Source: Notospermus geniculatus (lineage: Eukaryota; Nemertea; Pilidiophora; Heteronemertea; Lineidae). Taken from it: 64,000 nucleotides of DNA. The translations under genes and the position numbers were made by a program. The stretch is from the NCBI GenBank assembly GCA_002633025.1, contig NMRB01001902.1:1-64000 (forward strand). Direction: 5' to 3'. Each line of letters opens with the position of its first letter. Positions within the stretch are counted from its first letter, which is position 1. The notes under the pieces are model-generated. The model was not told the origin of the DNA and did no database searches. It worked only from the letters and a program-made list of their open reading frames with translations. Positions 12,001-21,271 of this stretch are shown here, piece by piece.

Positions 12001-12042
12001 TTTACTATTGCCATGGCTTTGTTTGGATGGATGCTGAACTAA
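1..12042 (+). CDS. CD109/alpha-2-macroglobulin-like thioester protein, 3' half (15 exons)
   Basis: The gene is partial at the left edge. Exons: 1-47, 423-539, 779-883, 1584-1712, 3675-3816, 5078-5254, 5651-5729, 6863-7106, 7637-7838, 8174-8388, 8838-8987, 9876-10066, 10316-10472, 11659-11761 and 11861-12042 (stop TAA). All junctions are GT-AG and phases agree, giving about 745 residues. The order matches the family: macroglobulin domain (LPYSIKNGE, exon 2), CUB-like segment, thioester domain with PTGCGEQNM (exon at 5078), alpha-helical WLTAFVVKSFAQA and DTVLGIQAMSKYA segments, then a receptor-binding domain (KGMSLVEANCLSGFEP). A His in KVIH lies 113 residues after the thioester Cys, where C3 and C4B carry the His that favours hydroxyl targets. 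The C terminus has a Cys-rich CKLCGEACGCP, then a short spacer and hydrophobic tail, as in GPI-anchored CD109. The family covalently tags surfaces or binds proteases and growth factors. The exact orthologue is not decided; a secreted TEP is less likely because of the tail. Confidence 0.93.
598..735 (+). repeat. SINE-A (tRNA-derived), truncated copy
   Basis: This starts GAGGAGCCGTGATAG and carries a degenerate B box (GGTTCGAAGT) followed by GGGCCATATGGGATTTCATT. It matches the better preserved copies at 4468 and 58089. It lies in the second visible intron of the thioester-protein gene. Confidence 0.75.
1029..1262. repeat. Two tandem copies of a GGGCCCATATTCATAAA inverted-repeat element
   Basis: Copies at about 1029-1143 and 1144-1262 each start CCCATATTCATAAAACTAC and end with the complement ATGAATGTGGACCCTGGG or ATGAATATGGACCCTGGG. 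Each can fold on itself around AAGTGTGACACTTATC. Related ends (GGGCCCGTAT..CATAAA) recur at 3331 and 11500. Confidence 0.75.
1269..1498. mobile_element. MITE with CTGTAAAGC ends and TA target duplication
   Basis: The termini are CTGTAAAGCAGGAAAATTT on the left and the complement TTGCTTTACAG on the right, flanked by TA on both sides. The body is rich in TCGCGAA. Ends resemble the elements at 17517 and 43802. No transposase is present. Confidence 0.8.
1737..1965. repeat. Dispersed repeat with GGATCCAGGATTT motif
   Basis: The GGTGGATCCAGGATTTGACG start and the internal GGGGCCTCCGCCAGAG resemble the copy at 50650-50780 (GGGCGGATCCAGGATTTTGG and GGGGGCCTCCCCCAGAG). A third, reversed fragment follows the assembly gap at 13059-13125. 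Confidence 0.6.
2127..2478. mobile_element. 352-bp MITE with TAA target duplication
   Basis: The inverted ends run AGGCCTGAACACACTGACGC inward on the left and mirror on the right. TAA occurs directly on both sides (2124-2126 and 2479-2481), as expected for PIF/Harbinger-type insertion. There is no coding capacity. Confidence 0.8.
2482..3329. other. Intron sequence without recognised content
   Basis: This is part of the 1713-3674 intron of the thioester-protein gene. I see no exon, RNA gene or clear repeat boundary in it. Confidence 0.5.
3331..3451. repeat. GGGCCCGTAT..-ended short inverted-repeat element
   Basis: It starts GGGCCCGTATTAATAAAACC and ends with AAATATGGGCCCTGG. Terminal bases are shared with the elements at 1029 and 11500. 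Confidence 0.55.
3508..3626. repeat. Palindromic MITE, GGGCCGTATTTTAGAAC ends
   Basis: The arms GGGCCGTATTTTAGAAC and GTTCTAAAATATGACCCC are complementary. Internal AACATTAAGG and CCTTAACGTTAAGG also pair. It abuts the exon beginning at 3675. Confidence 0.7.
3965..4461. mobile_element. MITE family D (CCTAGCG..CACATCGAC ends), copy 1
   Basis: The left end carries AAGCCTAGCGACTGGAAGC and the right end the complement of AAGCCTAGCGTACATCGGCC. The body has GGCAACAAGTGGCACAATCC and ACGGAAATTGTCGATGTC. Further copies lie at 45283, 52850 and 54553. No transposase is seen. Confidence 0.75.
4468..4735 (+). repeat. SINE-A, near full length
   Basis: A tRNA-like head starts GAGGAGCCTTGATAGCCTAGTGG and carries B box GGTTCGAATGC. 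The body is CCTTTGCAAGGGCAAGTAAA, GACCCCATCCAAGTGAGGAAC and CTTACCAGGGCCAATA. It lies directly between two DNA elements. Confidence 0.85.
4733..4990. mobile_element. MITE family E (ATAGACCGTTCTCAAA ends), copy 1
   Basis: It has AACGACAAAGATCTGCGCAC and TTCCGCCGAAATCTCAA near the left end and partly complementary TTGAGATTTTGGAGGAAGTG near the right. The same sequence order recurs at 33262-33552 inside LARS2. Confidence 0.65.
5871..6136. mobile_element. MITE family C (AAAGTATGATTCACCC ends), copy 1
   Basis: Inverted ends are AAAGTATGATTCACCC followed by TAACTTCAACATGGGCAAAG, mirrored at the right. The internal part has AAACCACAAACCACAGTATT. Related copies are at 20219-20470, 29113-29361 and a 3' fragment at 62572. 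Confidence 0.85.
6138..6267. mobile_element. 130-bp hairpin element
   Basis: GGCTTCCTGTACATAGATG with GTATACGGTATACGAAAACG pairs almost perfectly with the complementary right half. Only about 25 bases of loop remain. It directly follows the MITE ending at 6136. Confidence 0.75.
6490..6563. repeat. Short perfect hairpin (30-bp arms)
   Basis: GCCTGGTTCCGTCGGCCAC and its continuation pair with GTGGCCGACGGAACCAGGC across a loop of about 13 bases. A smaller palindrome (GATGAACTGACACC / GGTGTCAGTTCATC) follows at 6760-6797. Both lie in the same intron. Confidence 0.7.
7107..7636. other. Intron without recognised content
   Basis: No exon, RNA gene or clear repeat is visible between the exons ending at 7106 and starting at 7637. 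Confidence 0.5.
8000..8160. repeat. Short inverted-repeat element in intron
   Basis: GGGCCAATTTTAAAAAAGGG at the left pairs loosely with CACCCTTTTTGAATACGGCT at the right. An internal GTGAAGTTACATGCATGTAA CTTCAC palindrome forms the stem tip. Confidence 0.6.
9036..9169. repeat. Short TIR element in intron
   Basis: Left AAGGCTGGCTTTCCATTCAC then GTGATTTTCG, right CGAAAATCGCGTGAATGGG then TTCTTAGCC, are complementary ends of an element of about 135 bp. Confidence 0.65.
9450..9756. mobile_element. 307-bp long-hairpin element
   Basis: Arms of about 140 bp pair along most of their length. They run from TACACCGATTTCACATTTC at the left to GAAATTGGTGTA at the right and meet at CCGCCACCAGGGATCCATCC. 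It lies 120 bp before the exon at 9876. Confidence 0.85.
10105..10215 (+). repeat. TAGCTCACC repeat fragment, copy 1
   Basis: It contains TTTTTAGCTCACC, GTCCGTTAGCAGGGCACG, TTTCGTAACCGCTGGAGC and TATTGATCTGAAAC. Other copies start at 41039, 52166 and 63893. It starts about 40 bp after a splice donor. Confidence 0.8.
10620..11499. repeat. 34-bp minisatellite, about 25 diverged units
   Basis: The repeating unit is close to GCTTCCTACACCTGTGGAAG followed by GAGAATATAAAACT. Units vary (TACTCC or TACACC; GAGAAT or GAGGAT), and some are truncated. The array fills most of the 10473-11658 intron. Confidence 0.95.
11500..11610. mobile_element. Palindromic MITE, GGGCCCGTATGCATAAA ends
   Basis: GGGCCCGTATGCATAAAAGT with GGAGTAAGCTTATTCCAGGT is mirrored on the right, ending TTTATGCATACGGACCCT. 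It sits at the downstream end of the minisatellite and 48 bp before an exon. Confidence 0.8.
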
Positions 12043-12158
12043 GAAGATTCTGATGATGGTGGAGAATGGATGGGCTGCATCTTGAAAGATGTTTACCTAT
12101 AACCCAGGACAATGACGGTATTTGAGGTCTTGCCATTATTTCGCAATTTCTTGTATAT

Positions 12159-12308
12159 GCTGTTTATTTTTGAAACTTTTCCTTGAACTTTCGTTTTGTT
12201 CTAGAAGAGCTGTTTATTTTTGAAACTTTTCCCTGAACTTTCGTTTTGTTCTAGAAGAGCTGTTTATTTTTGAAACTTTTCTCTGAACTTTCGTTTTGTT
12301 TCTAGAAG
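12159..12308 (+). repeat. 50-bp direct repeat, three copies, in the 3' UTR
   Basis: GCTGTTTATTTTTGAAACTT followed by TTCCCTGAACTTTCGTTTTG and TTCTAGAAGA occurs three times in tandem, about 117 bp after the stop codon of the thioester-protein gene. Confidence 0.9.
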
Positions 12309-12582
12309 AGATTTAATGGTAGGCCTACTTAAGTGACCGAGGTCACAGCTTCAAGTTAGCCTCCACAGTCCGTCAGAGCCATAACGAGGCAGTTGTTGGT
12401 GAGGTTATCACCTTTCAGGAATTAGCCCTACGAAATGATAAATGTGATCTGATGTCAAAAGGCTGCACTAACAATTATTATCATAGATATTTGCCAGTAT
12501 TATATCATGGCTTTGAATTTTTGCTTGAAATTGTCATCAGATGTTATGGAAGAGTTTTGCTACAAAACTCAAAGTAACTTGA

Positions 12583-13058
12583 NNNNNNNNNNNNNNNNNN
12601 NNNNNNNNNNNNNNNNNNNNNNNNNNNNNNNNNNNNNNNNNNNNNNNNNNNNNNNNNNNNNNNNNNNNNNNNNNNNNNNNNNNNNNNNNNNNNNNNNNNN
12701 NNNNNNNNNNNNNNNNNNNNNNNNNNNNNNNNNNNNNNNNNNNNNNNNNNNNNNNNNNNNNNNNNNNNNNNNNNNNNNNNNNNNNNNNNNNNNNNNNNNN
12801 NNNNNNNNNNNNNNNNNNNNNNNNNNNNNNNNNNNNNNNNNNNNNNNNNNNNNNNNNNNNNNNNNNNNNNNNNNNNNNNNNNNNNNNNNNNNNNNNNNNN
12901 NNNNNNNNNNNNNNNNNNNNNNNNNNNNNNNNNNNNNNNNNNNNNNNNNNNNNNNNNNNNNNNNNNNNNNNNNNNNNNNNNNNNNNNNNNNNNNNNNNNN
13001 NNNNNNNNNNNNNNNNNNNNNNNNNNNNNNNNNNNNNNNNNNNNNNNNNNNNNNNNNN
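12583..13058. other. Assembly gap (476 N)
   Basis: This is a run of N. Reading frames passing through it carry no meaning. Confidence 1.
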
Positions 13059-14997
13059 TCGGTCCACCTGTGGCCTTCTGTGCCCCTCCTTTACCAGAAT
13101 CATGGATCCGCCCCTGTTATTGTATAACAACCACATAGACACGTAGTTTTCACTAACATGACTTTGACTGTCTTCACACGCATCAGTTTTCTGCCAAGTG
13201 GATATTTTACTACAGTAATCAGACAAAAATTGCTTGAAATTGTTTTCTGCATTACTTTCAGCATAAAACAACCTGATTGCGTATTTCTTAGCTGTAAACT
13301 AATGTCATTCTATGCACAATTCTTATTTCTATGTATTTAAAGAATTGTAATGTTGATAAGGGATACTGTTAGGATTTGCAAAAAATTCTTCAAATTTGTG
13401 CAGTTGTGAAGCCATTTGTATCAGTCTTTTATACATGTAGGTAGTGTGATCACATTGTAGCAGATTTTTGTAGGTGTACAATTTCTATTTGATAATTTTA
13501 ACAATTTCATTTTACTTGTGCACTATTGAGGCACTATATATATATATATATATTGAATATTATCACTATCCTGAGGAATGACAAATGTAAGCATCCTTCA
13601 ATTGATATTGCCATCAGGGCAAGCAAAAAAAATCTTTGGTTTATCGTCCCCGCCCGTGCCAATTTTCAGCGCCGTGCAAAAAAATTTTAAAATCTTTTAT
13701 CAGTTTGAATTTCGTGCCACACCGCTTATCACAGCGCCGCCAAGCGGTAGATCTGTAAGCAACAGTTTCCAAAGTGTGCTCTTTATGCATTTTCAGCGCT
13801 TTTGTGACTAAATCCAGTCTTAGAGGGTCGGGGTGGTGACATAACATGCTCAGGAGGAGATGATTTTGTAATTTCTTTGTACCAAAGTAAAATAAAAAAT
13901 ATCAAATACTAGTAAAAAGTGCCCCCTTGCCTATTTTCAAGAACCACTTGGATGATAAACTTAAGTTTTTTTTGCTTGCCCTTAAAAACAGAATATTGAA
14001 GCTCAAACCACGAGAAATTCCCACATGACACAATCTCAATTGAAGTTCGCATAATAAAGAGACAAGGGGCACCAGCGTGTTATGGCCCTGATTGCTAAAC
14101 CATGAGGAAATAGCTCAAAAAACTTATCTCAACTAAATAAGTTCCTGTAATGAAGTGGAGGGAAACCGTATTTGCAGCCATGACAAGTTAACCCTACTCA
14201 TACCGGTACCGGTACTGTAGAAAATGCATAAGTCGGACCGGATGCAAGTGGACCAGAGAATTTCATGCAACTTGGAAGAAATCCGTCTTGTGTAAATCAA
14301 GTTATATGTACATTATAAAGTTACCCACAATGACTTAATGCTGATATTTGTATATTTGAATGAGATTTGAAGACAAATTTTTGAAAGTTATATAGCTGTA
14401 TCTTTCTTTTACTCTTTTCTGTTTACCAATGGTGTAACTGCAAATTTCAAAGTGTCTCTCACTGTTGCAGGTTGAAAGGGTCATTTCACCTTGTCAAGCC
14501 TACACCAGTCTCAGGACATAATACCATTGACCTATGTATGTTGTGTGCTACATTGCTTGTACATTGTATGCACATGGTCAGTGCCATCATTGCAGAATTT
14601 GCTGCTACCCCATTGAATTAATGTGTAATTTGTATTTTATATCAGACGAGAATATTTGATTTGTGAAAACACCCCACTTGCTGTACTAGACTTTGCCGTC
14701 CTTGGAAAGAATTGTTTTTGATATCACTTTGGAGTTTTGGGGTAAAAACTTGGAAATTACCCATCATTTACTTAATTACAATGTGTATGGTACCAAAAAA
14801 TGCAGAGTGAAAAACATTTTTATTATGGTCACTCTGCATACTCTGCCCATTGGGAGTCAGTGATTTTGGTGTGTCAAACATTGCTTTTCCTCATGGAAGT
14901 GTACAGCACTCACTCTAGATTTTCATATATTGTAGTCCGTTGCTGTGTTGTATATTTCATTGAGAAACCCTGCTTATGGCGTGCTGTAGGGGCCTAC
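13059..14997. other. Intergenic sequence, nothing coding seen
   Basis: This AT-rich DNA has a (TA)n microsatellite at about 13537-13553 and an AT-rich fragment at 13625-13700 resembling the element at 14998. I see no exon. Confidence 0.5.
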
Positions 14998-15357
14998 TTA
15001 GGCCACATAAAAAAAGAAAGCTGGTGATCGTCCCCGCCCGACCCCGTTTTTTTTCAAAAAAAAAAATATTTTTTTTCAAAAAGTTTTTTTCCATCAAAAA
15101 TACCTTTTGTTTTCTATTTTCCCCCCAAAACATTCAAATTGCCCTCTTACATATATTTTTACCATTGCCATCACTTGTTGTTCAGTTCATATCGCACCTG
15201 GGATACAAAGGACCCGATTTCAAGGTATTTGGTTGTTACCATTGACTCATTCTTCATGCCAATTCACTGTAAAAAAAAATTTCTAAAAAAAAGCCTCCCC
15301 CTACCCACCTCCTCCCCGAGAAAAGGACGATCACCTTTTTTTTTTAATGTGGCCTTA
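14998..15357. mobile_element. TIR element with TAGGCCACAT ends
   Basis: Left TTAGGCCACATAAAAAAAG and GGTGATCGTCC pair with right GGACGATCACC and ATGTGGCCTTA. The interior is homopolymer-rich with no usable reading frame. Confidence 0.75.
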
Positions 15358-15673
15358 CCGGTACATTTTTTCTTTGCTTAGATTTGAATATTTGAGAGAA
15401 CGTGTCTGAATATCCTCTTATTCATCCAAGAATCAGTTAACATTGGAAAGAATTCTCGCTCAAATAATTACATGTACCGGTATATGGAGGTACCATATTC
15501 TGTTATAACTGAGAAATTCCTGCAGAAAACAACTTAGGAAACATGTCATCTCATCTCAAGTAGGCCGATAATGATGTCAGTATAGCACATGATCAGGGTT
15601 TTTTCGTTTCTAAATGTATCTTGTAGATAAAAAAAACTCGCAAGCATACAAGTGGCTGTTGGTTACCAGAATA

Positions 15674-15851
15674 CAGTGGTACCTTTCTATTAAGGACACT
15701 TCTGAGACTGACAAATGGTGTCCTTAATTGAGAGGTGTCCTGATTTCAGAGGTCAAAATGAGTAGAAATGATTAATTTGGGACTGAACTTCGGTGTCCTT
15801 AATAGAGAGGTGTCCTCCTGGCAGAGGTGTCCGCTTAGGGAGGTTCCACTG
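15674..15851. mobile_element. pogo-like MITE (CAGTGG ends, TA duplication)
   Basis: The ends CAGTGGTACCTTTCTATTAA and GGGAGGTTCCACTG are inverted, with TA on both sides. The internal GAGAGGTGTCCT motif repeats. CAGTG termini with TA targets are typical of the pogo/Tigger group. Confidence 0.8.
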
Positions 15852-16017
15852 TATATGATTGTGACTTGATTGAAATTGCCAAATTAGTACTGCAAGTGGC
15901 AAGCCCATTTGCAATACATTTGTATTCACGGTCATCGAGATTGATTCTGAGATGACAATGTAACTATGAATTAAAGGCAGAACTTGTATGTTTTTTTCAT
16001 TTTCATCATATTGTGTA

Positions 16018-16549
16018 CCGTATTTTCCTGACTATAGGGTGCACCTGACTATAAGGCGCACCCCCAATTTCACCCAAAATCTCTGATGAAATCCATACAT
16101 AAGGCGCACCTCCCTATAAGGCGCAGTCCTGTCAGTGCATATTATACACATACAATGCATGGCTGCTCAGTGTGCATTGACCCAACAACAGCCAAGACAA
16201 TTACAGGGTCTGATTGCCTTGTTTGAACCCATTGACATCTGCAATTCTGCTGTTGGTACTGATGGATCTGGTTGTATGATTTCTTAGCTTGTTGTGACAA
16301 ATTAGGCCTAACTGAAACTTCATCAGTTCACAGTTCACTGCATCATCTGTCAACCAGCACTGTGACAATGACTTTGGCTTGCATGCATCCATGCATGCTT
16401 GAATGCTTGGGTTCGTCAGTGTCTTGACACTTCTGATCAAATTGTCAGACTGGATCCGCAGATAAGGCGCACCACCCTATAAGGCGCACCCCCAATTTTA
16501 GACCCTTCTTCAAGGAAAAAGGCTGCGCCTTATAGTCCGAAAAATACGG
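16018..16549. mobile_element. 532-bp TIR element (CCGTATTTT..TATAAGGCGCACC)
   Basis: The ends CCGTATTTTCCTGACTATAG and the complementary TATAGTCCGAAAAATACGG are flanked by TA. GACTATAAGGCGCACCCCC recurs near both ends. The central 300 bp has no transposase. Confidence 0.85.
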
Positions 16550-16726
16550 TAATAGCAACCATATTCGTGCTGCAGACCCTGTTACCAGTTGTTGGAAGTT
16601 ACCAGTACTAGTTTATAATTGGTTATATTTATGCACAGAAAATTGCGAAATTCAGATTTTCTTTTGCCATGAAGTCTCGACTTCCAGCCAGAAATAATTA
16701 CCGTATTTACGACAGCACTTGATTTG

Positions 16727-16906
16727 CAGTAAAACTTGCATATAACGAACTCAATGGGATCAGATATTTTCGTCCGTAATATGCAATACCGGTGTCTGTA
16801 ATGTGAGATGCAGTTTTAACGGAAATGCATTACAGTGGGAATGGAGTTATAGTCCGTTATGAGGATCTGTTACATGCAAGTCCGTTATATGCAAGGTTAT
16901 AAAAGT
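16727..16906. mobile_element. MITE with ACTTGCATATAACG ends
   Basis: Left AAAACTTGCATATAACGAAC pairs with right GTCCGTTATATGCAAGGTTA. The internal CGTCCGTAATATGC and GTCCGTTATGAGG are decayed subrepeats. Confidence 0.75.
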
Positions 16907-16935
16907 TTTCTCATTTTGTCATCATGTTTTGTAAT

Positions 16936-17158
16936 AGGCCTAGACTCGATCACTCCAAAAGAGCGCCGACGGTAGATAAAGCATCACAACGTCCTGCAGC
17001 CCATTCTGAATGCTGTGACATGACTCGAAAAAAAATTCCACTTGTTTCAGCGATCATGACGTCGTCTCGTGGGAAGATGTCATGCAATGTAGTGCGGATG
17101 TGGTGACGCTGTATCTACCGTCAGGTGCTGCGCTCTTTTGGAGTGATATATTCTATAG
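16936..17158. mobile_element. MITE family F (TCACTCCAAAAGAGCGC ends), copy 1
   Basis: Left GATCACTCCAAAAGAGCGCC pairs with right GCGCTCTTTTGGAGTGATAT. A second copy with the same interior (ACTTGTTTCAG / ATCATGACGTCGTCTC) lies in a LARS2 intron at 27424-27658. Confidence 0.85.
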
Positions 17159-17516
17159 CTGCGTTGTGTCTGCACATGTCGTGTTAGACCATGCACAGTT
17201 GTTGAAAAATACATGTACGGTACCAGTTTTCTTTGGTGCGCGGAAAATTTTGCAAATCGCATTTTTGTTTACGATACACATGAAATTCCAGTAAAATTTT
17301 ATGAACAGAAATATGCACTTGCTTTCAAGTGTCTTGTGACTGGATCACAAAAAACAAAGCATACAGTTATACTTTCACTGCTTCTAGTATTTGCCAAGTG
17401 TAATGATCATCGTGGAAAAATAAACAACATTCTCATCAATATTCTTTCCTGGTCTTCTCATCAATATTAGGCCTATTCTTCCTAGTCTTGAATTGTTGTT
17501 CAATTTCTTTTGCATA

Positions 17517-17723
17517 CTGTAAACCATTAAATTTTTGTGTGCGTTTTATTTTTGCGATTTTCACGCTTGAGGGTCAAAACGCGAACATAAATCGTGCGAA
17601 AATCATTGGTTCTTGAGGTTTCATGAAGCTGAAGGGTTCCAATCGCGAAAAATTATTCTTCGCGAATTCGTAGACCCCAAAAATCGCGAACATTTAGTGC
17701 CACGAAAATTTCACGGTTTACAG
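17517..17723. mobile_element. MITE with CTGTAAACC ends and TA duplication
   Basis: Left CTGTAAACCATTAAATTTT and right AAATTTCACGGTTTACAG are inverted, with TA on both sides. The body is rich in TCGCGA and TTCGCG, like the element at 1269. Confidence 0.8.
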
Positions 17724-17725
17724 TA

Positions 17726-18685
17726 GTCAATTTCTTTTGCATAGGCTACGGTACTCTTCTTTTACAATTTCTACATTTGTGAATGTTGCCAGCAAAATGA
17801 GTTGGAATGCACAGAGAAGAAGACCCAAAGTGCACCAACGGATTGTTGATTTCAGTATTGTCTGGTAATTGTGAATTTGACTTCGTCAATTTCTAGAGTT
17901 GTTCTCTGGACTGTCATGAGGAGTCTTCTTCCAGACGCATTCCGACTCATTTTGCTGGCACGGGTCACATTTGTGATTCTATTATTACACATAGCTGAGC
18001 ACGGTTATGGATCGACCACACTTGTTGTTCTTCGTTTAAATGCACTCACCTAATCCTTAAACAGAGACAGGTAAATATTCAGAATTGTACCAGTACTTAT
18101 TTCCCACTGGGCAAGACAGGACAAGATTACAATCAAAGTTTTGTAATCTTGAAGGTAAATATCTTAAAAGGTCCGTTTCCACAATTTGCTGAGAAATGAG
18201 AATCAGAATTTTCTGTTAGGCCTGTTTATGGCTCTACTCAAGAACATAGCTAAATTGGTTGATTGAGCCAAAATGACACAAGGTATTATAATGTCAAATA
18301 GGCTATGTGTCATTTCGAGTCCAATGAAGCAAATTTCTTCAGGTTTGAGGAAATGCCGTACACAGGACCTCTCCAGCAAGAGGCCTTTAACGGCAATATT
18401 GTTTTATGCTAAATGAAATCGTTGCCTTTGTGAGCGGAACTGAGGACTTGCTCGTCTGTACACTGTGATAATAGACAAGACGAGAACTGGTAATAATTGT
18501 GGATCGTATAGTTGACGGACTAATTTGAGGGACTTGCTCGACGCGGAAGTTGGTAAGTACGGCTATTCAACCTTATAAAGAAAAGTTTAGTGGCCATTTT
18601 TCCGTTGCTGCCAAAAAGAGAAGAGCATAGATCTGTGGTTTCTAAATTGATGGTTCATTCAGCTACTCTTTGAAAATACATGTAT
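17726..18685. other. Intergenic sequence, no feature supported
   Basis: No exon, RNA gene or clear repeat boundary was recognised here. Confidence 0.45.
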
Positions 18686-18875
18686 GCAGATATCCAACAT
18701 AGAGTACAAAAAAACGATACACAAAATGATAGTAAACAAAGTCATCTCCAAATCTCGCAAATTTTTGACCCCACCCTTGGGCACTTTGTCGAGAAAGTGC
18801 CTGAGGAAGACAACGGTTGGGTTCGAAAATTTGCGAGATTTGGAGATGACGTTGTTTACTATCATGAAAACATGC
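18686..18875. mobile_element. Inverted-repeat element G (AGTCATCTCCAAATCTCGC arms), copy 1
   Basis: ATGATAGTAAACAAAGTCAT and CTCCAAATCTCGCAAATTT on the left pair with the right half, which ends GTTGTTTACTATCAT. The core carries GAGAAAGTGCCTGAGGAAGA. Partial relatives lie at 55505-55585 and 62500-62575. Confidence 0.8.
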
Positions 18876-19033
18876 AGGTGGAGTGAAGACAAAAAGGGGA
18901 AGTTTGGCTTGTTTTTCCAGGAGTTTGGTGAAACAGTTTAATTCTCATCGTGATTTCGGGAGTCTTCAACAGACCAGCAGACCTACCATACATTACAAAG
19001 ACAGCAAGACGTCGTGAGTTCCTGGTGGACGAC

Positions 19034-21239
19034 ATGGCCAGTGCCATCACCCCTCCCGGGAGCACAGGGAGCGCGGATAGCAGCAAAAATGCCAAGAAAC
19101 CCGTAGAACTATACTTGGTTCGGATTTACCCACCATGTCGGGCTGTTTGGCTTTACCTGTTACAGGTAAATACATAAACTGATCAGATATCTGACCACCT
19201 GACAGATGTAATGCTGACAGGTATCACGTCCATGATGCAACTAATTAGCAAATAATGAGTCACAATGAACTTAATTCATACCAGGGGCATACATAGAATG
19301 ACAAGATCCTGACATGACGCAGGGTGTTACCTCTTTCTGTGGTTCCAAAAGTTGCAGAAACTGCACTGAATAAGAGAAAGAATGTCACGTCTTGAGACAG
19401 TGGACTTTCCCTAATGTTAGAAACAGGCAAAAGACAACCATTTTCTCACACACTCCCAATTCTTCTCAAACAGAACCAGATTCCCCATAAACTGATTGAC
19501 GTGGACTTCACCAAGGGAGAAGAGAGCACACCAGACTTCATCAGAAAGAATCCTCACCAAGAGGTACCCATTCTTGTTGATGGTGATGTCGTCGTTTTCG
19601 AAGGGTGAGTGGAAGAGGGTGTGCTTTCCGCCCATTTTCGTTGAGACAAGCCTAACAGCAAAAAAGGTTTGCCGCCGAGATCATGTGATTCAATGAGTGG
19701 CCAATCAGAAGGCGTCCTCAAAAACAACCTCGAAAATTTCTCAAAAAATTGTACAAAACTGCGAACCCGATGAAATGATTCAATTTTCTTTATTCGGGAT
19801 ACGCTTTGACCCCAAATGTAACCGGGTCTGTGAAAACCCGGCCAAAGTCACTGGGGAGCGACATACTATATTATCCCCAGAATCTTTTCTCAATTTTAGC
19901 CAAGCTATCCTACGTTACCTGGCATCTGAGTACACCAATCACAAGGGTTATGGCCACAACACTGCCACAAGATTCCTGTGTGAATCAATGATAAGTTGGG
20001 CGAATTCTGAGCTACACAGGTGAGGATTACACTGAGTGAAAATTAGGCCTACTTTTCTCAACGGATGGTACCACACAATTTGAAAGCTTTTAAAACCACG
20101 CCCCGAGTACATATCTTGAGAACACCAGGGGCCACTCCCTTCAGGCGGTGACTAAGGAAGAGAGTGTTAAGAACCCCTTTTCTCAGGATGGGAGCAAGTG
20201 TTACACTCGACTGTACAGTCGAAGTCAACCTTACTTCAACATGGGCAAAATAACAAGCTTCAAAACCTACACTGGTCAGTGGTAAATAATCCATGTCAGT
20301 TACCTAATGATGTTGGGTAACTTGGTTCACTTTCCATCAGCCTAGCAAATCCAAGGTTGTGCTCAGTCAACTGGTAATTACTGTGGTTTGTGGTTTAATC
20401 ATTGTGTTCACTTTATGGTGTCTGTTGCACAGGTCTGGCATTTTGCCTTGTGAAGTAAGGTTGACTTCAACAGCACTATAATTTTTTACAGGGTGGTAGG
20501 ATACCGATATACGTACCCCCAGTTCCTTGAGAAATTCCGCCTTCCAACTGAATCTGCCAATGATGCCCTGATTGAATCTGGGATTAAACAACTGACGCGA
20601 CTTCTAGAGACGATGGAGAGACGTTACTTAGAGAAGGGCAGGTACGTCATCATACATGTACCAGCAGTAGTCATAGACCTTGCACACACCACTCGCGAAG
20701 TCTGCCAGATTGTGCAAGAGCACAAATTCATTAGGTACCGTACTGGTACTTGTAGTGCCAGTGATGTAATCTCAGGAACTGATGAAGTTTTGTTCGGTTT
20801 GTTTGGTTTTCCGGCAGCGCCAAAGCCATATAGCATTATTGGTCCTGGTAAGTACGGAAGAGGCCATCTCAAGCTACTCATGTTCCTCAATTGGGCGGAG
20901 TCTTTTACTTGCCCTTGCAAAGGCACAAGGTAGCCTACAAGGCACTACGGCTTACTCATTTGCACTGTCCCATGTGACGGACGTGAAGAGCCATGGATGA
21001 TTTATTACTTCCTTGTGTTTTCTTTCAGATATCTGTGTGGGGACAAAATGACCATCGCAGATTCGTATATAGCGACTGTATTGGTACAGATGGAATGGAC
21101 GGGGTTCAAGTTCTCCATGTGGCCGAAGCTTGAGGACTGGTTATGTCGCGTGAAGAGGCAGGACTTCTGGAATGAAGTACACGCTGCTCACAATGCTTTT
21201 GTGGCTGAATTGGACGGTGCCGATTTCACCTTTGATTAG
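19034..21239 (+). CDS. Theta-type glutathione S-transferase-like protein (5 exons, complete)
   Basis: Exons: 19034-19165, 19474-19604, 19900-20019, 20492-20641 and 21029-21239 (stop TAG). They encode 247 residues in consistent phase. The start is the ATG at 19034; the frame is open further upstream, but only non-ATG starts lie there. The N-terminal thioredoxin-like domain begins KPVELYLVRIYPPCRAVWLY at about residue 24, after a Ser/Pro-rich leader, and has the cis-Pro in QEVPILVDGD and FEGQAILRYLA. The alpha-helical C-terminal domain holds the N-capping motif in CGDKMTIADSYIA. Theta GSTs conjugate or reduce small electrophiles with glutathione in the cytosol or mitochondria. Oddly, Tyr occupies the position of the theta catalytic Ser, and FEGQAI has Gly where most GSTs have the Ser that holds the glutathione gamma-glutamate. 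A GDAP1-like member is possible but the length fits theta better. Confidence 0.88.
20219..20470. mobile_element. MITE family C, inverted relative in GST intron
   Basis: Ends GAAGTCAACCTTACTTCAAC and GAAGTAAGGTTGACTTC are complementary. The interior TGTGGTTTAATCATTGTGTT is the reverse of that in the copies at 5871 and 29113. Confidence 0.75.
20829..20996 (-). repeat. SINE-A, head-less copy in GST intron
   Basis: CCAGGACCAATA, GGTAAGTACGGAAGAGGCCA and CTTTTACTTGCCCTTGC are the reverse of the SINE-A body. The tRNA head is missing at GAAGAGCC, 32 bp before the last GST exon. Confidence 0.8.
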
Positions 21240-21271
21240 TGTTGTGATAGACTGAATGTCCCCGGATTTCA

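Noticed and set aside
12507-13271. Long open frames on both strands across 12583-13058
   Set aside because: They exist only because the run of N cannot contain stop codons.
18950-19033. N-terminal extension of the GST frame upstream of 19034
   Set aside because: The frame is open but has no ATG before 19034, and the sequence has no likeness to GST leaders.
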